This document shows positions 57,290 to 64,000 of a DNA stretch of 64,000 bases, piece by piece. The stretch spans positions 134,260,671 to 134,324,670 of the forward strand of contig OY986438.1 of assembly GCA_963920525.1 (NCBI GenBank), written 5' to 3'. The notes under the pieces are model-generated. The model was not told the DNA's origin and searched no databases. It worked only from the letters and a program-made list of their open reading frames with translations. Made by a program: the position numbers and the translations under genes. Origin of the DNA: Dichetophora obliterata. Taxonomy: Eukaryota > Arthropoda > Insecta > Diptera > Sciomyzidae. Within the stretch, counting starts at the first letter, position 1. Every line of letters begins with the position of its first letter.

Positions 57290-57850
57290 TTATTCCTCAT
57301 CCCTGCAACTCCTACAGAAGTCATTCGCATGCACGCCCATTCTTAGGGCATGCCTACCTATAAGGCAATTCCCTGTTTTAACGCCTATCAGAATGGAGAG
57401 ATCTTTCCTCGCCAATTGAGCGAGCTTCGTCTGATTCAGTGAAACTAGGCCACATCTGTCTAGCTGTTTTGGAGGTGGTGCCATACTTCGGCCTGAAATT
57501 AGCCATTTCTGTAGCATATTGCCTTAGAGCCAACTTACAAAACGCAAGTGGCATGTAAGTACTGTTGTACTTTCTCTAGCGTGCTCATCCGCTTTACAAT
57601 TTCCAGGAATGTCCCTATGCCCTATTACCTAGACCAGATAAATGTCGAACTTATCGGCCATTTCATTAGGAGACGAGCGACGTTTAAGGGCTTTTGTTGA
57701 TGTTTGGAGCACACCTCCAAGGGATTTAATCGCTGCTTGGCTGTCCGTAAAAATGTATATATCTTTAGTTAATATCTCACTATACCTCAGCCATTCCACA
57801 GCTCTATAAATGGCTATCATTTTAGCTTGGAAGACGCAGCAATGATCTGG
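57290..57850 (-). pseudogene. LINE RNase H and C-terminal Cys-rich end
   Basis: Frame 57629-57820 shows IAIYRAVEWLRYSEI and IYIFTDSQAAIKSLGG, the RNase H block with its conserved Glu and Asp region. Frame 57290-57517 has LIGVKTGNCLIGRHALRMG and DFCRSCRDEE, the C-terminal Cys motif of these LINEs. Stops separate the frames. Confidence 0.75.
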
Positions 57851-58269
57851 CCGTCTAAATGAGTTTTTGATGTCCAGACTCGGTGAAAAGACGCCTCCCC
57901 CGACCTTGCTGTCAAATTTTGAGCCGTCAGTAAAAATATGCGCGCCAACTGGGTTTAGTGGCAGTAACCCGTACCATTCACTCTGGTTGCGATAACTGTG
58001 TGAAAGCCGTTCTCGAATGAGGGAGTGGCAATAGTGTAATCGATGTTGCTAGGAACTCCTCCTGCAAGATCGATAATGACCTGGAGGAATGACCTGTACG
58101 AGTGTTAGTCCACTGCGAGGTTGCTCTTTCCTGCGCTGATGGCTGTTTCCTGCGCCATGCTTTTTCCCATCCTATCGAGGGGTATTAAGCAAAGAACCGC
58201 ATTTAGTGCTTCAGATGAAGTACACCTAAGTGCTTCGCTGATACATACGGCCGCAGTTCTTTGTACTTT

Positions 58270-59400
58270 CCATAGCAATTTTACTGTGTATTAAGTGCTG
58301 TCCAGCACAAGATTGGCTTCACGGTAGCTGTGTAAATCCAACGTGTAATATTCCGGGTAAACCCCCACGTTTTACCTATAGCTTTCTTACGGGCATATAA
58401 AGCAACATTGGCTTTCCTAGTTCGCTCAAGAATATTCGGTTTCAAGCTTAACTTGCTATCAAAAATAACTCCTAAGTATTTTGACTCTTCCAAGAAGTTT
58501 AGCCGAGTGCAATCCAGACGTGAAGGAAGGAAAAAAGACCAGTTCAATTTTTTGGAGATCTACCCCCAGCCCACAACTTTTGTCCAACTCTTGAGATCAG
58601 AGCGTTAACCTAAGCAGTTCCGTGAGAGTGTTAGGTAACTTTCCCTGTGCAGCAATAGCTACGTCACATACATAGTCAATCACCTTGCAATCAACCTTTT
58701 CTATTTTCCTCAGAAGTTCATTGACTACCAAGCTCCATAATAAAGGTGATTGAACACCCCCTAAGGATTAGCTTTACTCACAAATCTTCTGTCCTTTGAG
58801 TGACCTAAAGATGCACTGACGACTCTGCTGGTCAGCAAATTTTTTACCAATACACAGAGTGACTCATACACCCTAAATTTCATGAGTGCGCCAATGATTG
58901 CCCCCAGAAGAACATTGTTAAAGGCACCTTCGTTATCTAGAATAGCTTCCATTGTGTACTCCTTATAAGAAAAAAGAATGTTCTACAAAGCCTACAAGGG
59001 AGTGCAGGGCCGTTTCAACAGACCTATCTTTCCTGTAAGCTTGTTGTGAAGCTGAAAGCAAATTTGTGTCTGTGCTACAACGAATATACGCGTTAATCAG
59101 CCTTTCAAGTGTTTTTAGCAGGAAAGATGATAGAAAAATGGGTCAAAGGTCCTTCGGACTTGATTGCAATATCCAACCCGCCTTAGGGATAAATACTTTT
59201 TATATCTCCCTCCATTTTAATGGTATGTATGTCATGTCAAGGCAACCTTTAAAAATGACAATGAGTCTTGGAAGAATCATAGAATCATTATTTTACTTAT
59301 TTCCCTTTACTACCAAGGAGGTATTGATTTACCTCTTGGGGCACCCTTAAGCATGAGATTTCTTAAACCTCATTTAAAGTTCCCGTCAGCTGCTCCACGA
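58270..59400 (-). pseudogene. LINE reverse transcriptase, active site lost
   Basis: Blocks in order: a segment near 59150-59300 resembling the fingers, YTMEAILDNEGAFNNVLLGA (frame 58761-58952), and the thumb (LEESKYLGVIFDSKLSLKPN, frame 58281-58547). The catalytic YADD is changed to YVCD at 58663-58674, in the context YVCDVAIAAQGKLPNTLTEL. Several stops and frameshifts. Confidence 0.75.
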
Positions 59401-59479
59401 TTGAATCGAGTTCATGTGGCGTCGAAGAGGGACTATCTGAGAGAGGGGGTAACGATGCTTCCACTACCTCCCTGAATTC

Positions 59480-60050
59480 ACACCAATTCGTTTTTTTTCA
59501 GATCCTAATTACAGCTTGGCTATTGACGTGGGTTTTTAGACTGAATATTATATACCTATGATCAGAGAAGGAGTGCTCCTGAAGATTTTTCCAGTCAGTA
59601 ATCCTATCATAAAAAATTCCGAGACATGGGTAACGTCTTAGACTTCACGTCTCCTGCGATTAACAAAAGTTGGCTCGTTCCCAACGTTATAAACAAATAA
59701 AATACTTTTCAGTTAATAATCAAACAAGAAATCATCTATTTTACTCGCGTCAGCTCCGATAACCAGTCCACTCTTCTTCTTCTTCGCCTAGGTGACCAGA
59801 CGCCGGAGATTACCCCCTTGCGGTGACTCAGAATGGTCATGATCTAGTTAAGCCGACGCAACCGAGCAGCTGCGCGATCCTAGCTCAAGACTAACTGCCA
59901 ATAGGTCTTGATCACTGAAATTAGATAGTTAAAATGCGTTAATACAGATTTTCGCTAGTATATCTGGGAGTGTCTGTATCACTAGCGAAGAACATTTTAT
60001 AACCATCCATCTTCAAGCCACAAACCTTGCCTCCATGATTTCAAGGGTCC
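59480..60050 (-). pseudogene. LINE apurinic-type endonuclease domain, broken
   Basis: Pieces on the minus strand match an APE-type endonuclease: VCGLKMDGYKMFFASDTDTP near 59990-60035, then LLAVSLELGSRSCSVASAYM and GLVIGADAS near 59760-59910, then VGNEPTFVNRRRREV near 59640-59690. The GADAS and NVGNEPTF words correspond to conserved endonuclease blocks. Stops and frame changes interrupt it. Confidence 0.7.
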
Positions 60051-61720
60051 TGAATCCGCTTCTGCTAAGGCGGATTACTAATTCGCTGCTGGCCGCCTTT
60101 GCATGGTGTAGTTTGATCTACAGCAACCTAACCAGTTCGGAGTTCACTCTCCTCTACCTCAATTATGGTATTGTCTCCAATATCCGAATCATATTCCAGA
60201 AGTTTCTTCTCTGAATCCTCATCGAATATGTCGGCAATACCATACTACCACGATCCTACCGACATCCAGTCAGTATCAACCTTTTCCGAACCCTCCATTA
60301 AAGGCGTGCTTGTCGATGCTCAGTCAGCATCTACTGTCGCGTTAACTGCTGACTCTTCTGCAGCACCTTCCCTAAGAGGAGTGATTTTTTTCTCCACGCT
60401 TGTACTATCCGCTTGCTTATCTTTTTTGTAAATCTTCACGAGTACCAACGTGACCCCGAAGCGAACCCATCCATCGCATTTACCTAAAGGACCCTCTGCA
60501 GAGCTCTAACAAAGTTAATACAGATCTATTCATTCTAATAGGCGTCGTCAAAAAAGTATAGACCTTAAAGCCAGAGATAATGCTAACACTATCTGGGCCT
60601 TCAGCGGTGACTGCAACATATCTCGAAGGCTGTGGCCGGAGCTATACGAAAGATAACCGAAATCCTTCTGCTTTTGGCCAAGCGAGAAATCCGGATTTTT
60701 GTTGGAGTTGTGTAACAGGTCATTGCCCCATTGGGGTAATTGCCAATAGAATGAACATAACAGCCCCAGACTTCTGTCGGAGCTGCAAGGATCCGGAAGA
60801 AACAAACAAAAACTCACCTTCTATGCGAATGTCCAAGTCTACAGAACTCTTGACTCCGATATATGCGGAACAGATTTTTTAAAATCCTGGAAGATTTAGC
60901 GAACACACCACCGCTAGACATCTGGATGTTCATAAAAAGCACAGGCTGATTTGAGGAATAAACGATATAATGGTTAACATTGTACAACAAAAATAAAAAG
61001 GGACTCTCAATGGACCTATAGGCCCCCGCGGAAGCGGTGATAACGGTGCACGACCCTATAGGACAGTATACTTTGACAACACTTCAATTCTGAAGTTTCC
61101 AGAATTTTGTCTGCCTCTGTGGATTCCAGAGGTAGCCAGACTCGTAACCTCGGTCTGCTAGGGATTTCCTCCTTTGAGACCGCTTCTATACGCACGCGTG
61201 GCCACACACCTTGGCGATAGCCACCTTGAAGAAGTGACAGACCTTGCATTGGCGCACCGTACCAGCCTAACACTCCTTTGCCAGCCTATCGCAAAACAGT
61301 CGTGACGAGGACCCGGAATCTCAACCATAAGTCGAAGATAATCGGCGGTAAGCTTAGCTTCCACCATCCTCCAGTTTGTGGCCGAGATCCCGAAATTCTC
61401 CGCAGCCCCTATCCAGAATAGTTAGCACCTCGCCTCCTCTAGTGACATCGCTGAAGAGTCGGCCAGAGAAGTCACCAGAAGCCTTCAGCTTTTTCACTTC
61501 ATTGGCTGGTTTCTCCTTCTTGGTCCTTGTCGTTTGACCGACAGACTTTTACCGGCTCCAGACGATGCCGCCTTGCTGATAATGACGCCTGACGCCCAAT
61601 CGCGGCTCTTAAGCTGCTTATCTGATAGCACAGTCTTTGTAGCGAGCTCCTTCTCTAAATGCGCGAGAAGCCTAGTCACTGTGTGCAATTTCCTAGCCCG
61701 ACTAGACGAGCCCTTTTAGG
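60050..61720 (-). pseudogene. LINE ORF1 remnant, split by an insertion
   Basis: The N-terminal part at 61494-61700 (RLLAHLEKELATKTVLSD, QLKSRDWASG) and the middle at 61016-61367 (KLTADYLRLMVEIPG, EIPSRPRLRVWLPLESTEAD) resemble ORF1 of LOA-type LINEs, which binds element RNA. The end continues at 60050-60535 (VRFGVTLVLVKIYKKDKQAD). Between them sits the plus-strand fragment. Confidence 0.65.
60536..61012 (+). mobile_element. 3' fragment of a related LINE, nested in opposite orientation
   Basis: The plus strand carries a C-terminal LINE segment: TGHCPIGVIANRMNITAPDF and CRSCKDPEE, homologous to the minus-strand CRSCRDEE end at 57290. After it come FFKILEDLANTPPLDIWMF in another frame and a 3' region ending near AAAAAGGGACTCTCAATGG. 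Words AATAGGC (left) and TATAGGC (right) could be remains of a target duplication, but this is weak. Confidence 0.65.
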
Positions 61721-62250
61721 CAGAAGAGGCTTTGCCTTGAATTGAGTTACTGCTCCAGCTCTGATCTGGTTTGGCCAGCTTCTGAGCCGCAGAAGTAACT
61801 ACACTCTGGTTTCTGAGAGATCCGGACTCCTTGTTTTTGATATTTAGATTTTTTTTACATAATAGAAGCCACGAGTAGCGGAGAAGGAGATGTTGTTCGT
61901 CTGTGCAGAAATATGCATACACAGATAGGGCTACATATATCCAGAGGTCGCCAGGTATCGGGATGGCTCCGTGAAGGACCGAACTGGATTTTGAAATCTA
62001 TTATCTATTGGCCTCCAGCCTGGTCAATCCTAGGCATGGGTTGCATGACACCCAGATTCAGCCCAATACCTCACACCCGCCTCAGGCAGCACTAGGACTA
62101 TTGAGAGTCGGAGTGCTGTCGATTGCGTCCTTCCCTTAGCTAGCCGCCATCCTGCTTGACTACCCCCTTATTGAGGACACTGTATCAGTTATTTCCAGCC
62201 GGCACCCACTTGAAAGGTTAGACGGAGAATTTTTGCCAGCCAAAAGCTTT

Positions 62251-64000
62251 AATAGATTAACAAAAAATTTTTGAGCTATTAATAAAAAGAAGGGAAAGAA
62301 GGAATAGGAAAAAATGGAATAAAGAAAATAAGAAAAAAAATTAAAGTAGAGATATATGCAATTTCAATGTTCTTCTATTATTATTAAATATTTATATCTT
62401 AACGTGGCTCCAATTCCCTTAATCAACATTTACAAAAAAAGAATAAAAGTATCACAAGAACTTGTTAAGAGTGGAAAATATATCTCATTGTAATTTTTTC
62501 ACATTGCTACAAACAATGACAATGACTGGAAGTACTTCAACATTCAACTATATACTTGTATAAACAAAAAACTACACTTCAATGTAATTAAATATCAGAG
62601 TCTATGTTTTGTTTTTTTTTTTTTGTTATTGCATATATATCATCATCATCATCATCATCATTTTGTTGGCCATGGCCGTGGCTGCCACCAATACAAGCCA
62701 AGCAATGACGGAATAATGAGCAGAACTGGTTTTTCGAGTTGAATTCTTTTGTGAAATACAATAAATTAATGGTAAATTGTTTGATTAACAGAATTTTAAT
62801 TAAATGTCATAAATTTAAATTTCTCCCATAACATAACAAAAAAAATACGAAGGATAAAAAACGTTTATTATATGCAAAATGCGAAATTTTTGTATTGCTG
62901 TGAGTGAACAAATACATGCAATTTCAATTAGTGTTATAAACTTTCTTAAAAATCAATATGAATGCACATTTCTGAGGTAACATAAAGCTTATAATTATGC
63001 ATTCTGTTGTAAAATGTTTAAATATTAAACTTGTTTAAAGTGAAAATAGTATGAAATTTTTGATATATTGTTTATTTTAAGCCATTTTAACATTTAAAAA
63101 TACGTGACACTCAACATTTTTTGAGATTTATTAAAAACTATTAAGAGTTTTGAAATTGTTTGGCCTACAATTTAAGCCTCAGTCTTTTTTGGGCCCAGTC
63201 TGAAATTCGGCGCGCCACTGAAAGGCAATAATTTCATGGACATACTTAAAATTCTGCAGCCTCTGAATCTTAAATTAGGTATGGTGTTAAAAACAAGAAT
63301 GTTAAAATATTTAATTTAAATTTAAAATCAGTCTGGATGCGTTTTCATACCGCAACAAAGACATGAGCGAAAAAAGTTATAGATAAAGCCCAAAACATTT
63401 AAAAAAAAATAAAAACGATGGCGGCACATAATATAAATGTTTAAATATTCATATGAATAAATAACAGTATTCTGGTGAACGGAAATAGGGCAACAGTGGC
63501 AACATCAACGACAACAACAACAATTATAACAAAAGCAGCAACAACACAAAACTGTCATTTATAAAAATTCAATGTAAATAAAATTAAATAATATAAAATA
63601 AATAAAACAAAATATTGTTAAATAAAACAAACAATAAAATAAAGTAGTTGCGTGTAAAGCTGAAATAACAAAAACAATAACAGCAACAACAACAAAAACA
63701 AAAACGACATGAGTATAGTAGAGTGCACAAAAATGCAATTAATCGTGGTTGCTTGATGTTGTTTTTGTAGGTATATTAAAAAAAATTGTCACAGTTGAGC
63801 TATTCACACGCACACACACAACTTCACAGATGTTGTGGCGATTGCTTGCATGTGTGACTGCAAACTTTATTGAGCACTACATGCACAGTGGGTTAATTTA
63901 TATAAATGTTAAATTTATTGCTTTCATTCAAGTTTAAAGGGAAACGCTTTCATACAATACACTTGAAATTTTTAGGCTGTGACTCTAATCATGCGAAAGG
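62251..64000. other. AT-rich DNA with simple repeats
   Basis: Contains an (ATC)n run at 62640-62661, CAA-rich words at 63500-63550 and 63670-63700, and a CA-rich patch at 63807-63822. No gene, RNA or element terminus recognised. Confidence 0.5.

Larger units (their letters stand above)
57029..62250 (-). mobile_element. Decayed LOA/I-type LINE, nearly full length, with a nested relative
   Basis: Minus-strand order from the right: GC-richer 5' leader (about 62250-61720), ORF1 (61720-61016, resuming 60535-60050), endonuclease (60050-59480), reverse transcriptase (59400-58270), RNase H (57850-57600) and C-terminal Cys-rich end (57517-57290). Its 3' end near 57029 reads GGTTAGGTAAGGTTAAGG on the + strand. 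The whole block is visibly GC-richer than its surroundings. A plus-oriented fragment of a related element splits ORF1. All coding parts are broken. Confidence 0.8.

Overview
The window looks like AT-rich nuclear DNA from a higher (brachyceran) fly. The evidence is indirect: DD41D mariner relics, RTE, Jockey-type and LOA/I-type LINEs, an Osvaldo/Ulysses-like Ty3/gypsy element, tRNA-derived SINEs and many small TIR elements, but almost no host coding sequence. I cannot name the species. The only part that looks like a host gene is one spliced exon on the + strand (32398-32582), so much of the window may be intron or intergenic DNA of that gene. No rRNA, functional tRNA, CRISPR array or bacterial-type operon is visible.

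Layout. 0.5-3.4 kb: a hAT-like element with palindromic subterminal repeats. 5.5-7.5 kb: a short-TIR element holding an internally deleted DD41D mariner. 12.55-13.41 kb: a 7-bp AT satellite. 17.5-22.3 kb: nested TIR elements, including a perfect 106-bp inverted repeat, a long-TIR Tc1-like element carrying a SINE, and a MITE whose core is inverted relative to a relative at 10 kb. 22.8-25.1 kb: a 5'-truncated RTE LINE inserted in a tRNA-derived SINE. 26.1-29.5 kb: two piggyBac-like MITEs, a second SINE and a Jockey-type LINE with a 15-bp target duplication. 32.4 kb: the host exon. 33.9-34.3 kb: about 55 perfect copies of a 7-bp repeat. 37.76-43.71 kb: a young LTR retrotransposon. 43.7-46.7 kb: a MITE, a second DD41D mariner and an RNase H relic of a LINE. 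47.3-48.6 kb: a diverged satellite of about 100 bp period. 50.8-53.2 kb: a TIR element holding a LINE and a third SINE copy. 57.0-62.25 kb: a decayed LOA/I-type LINE interrupted by an opposite-strand relative. Other stretches are AT-rich and featureless to my eye.

The most notable unit is the LTR element on the minus strand. Its two 1668-bp LTRs differ at only three positions that I found. It has a 4-bp target duplication, a tRNA-Lys-type primer site and a purine tract. Its internal region is only 2.6 kb: an open gag, then a protease frame that runs into a 12-residue tandem-repeat domain where reverse transcriptase, RNase H and integrase should be. Gag and protease overlap in the -1 frame across a GGGAAAC heptamer, a 6-nt spacer and a hairpin. 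This suggests a mobile, non-autonomous Gag-Pro element that is still read by ribosomal frameshifting and copied in trans.
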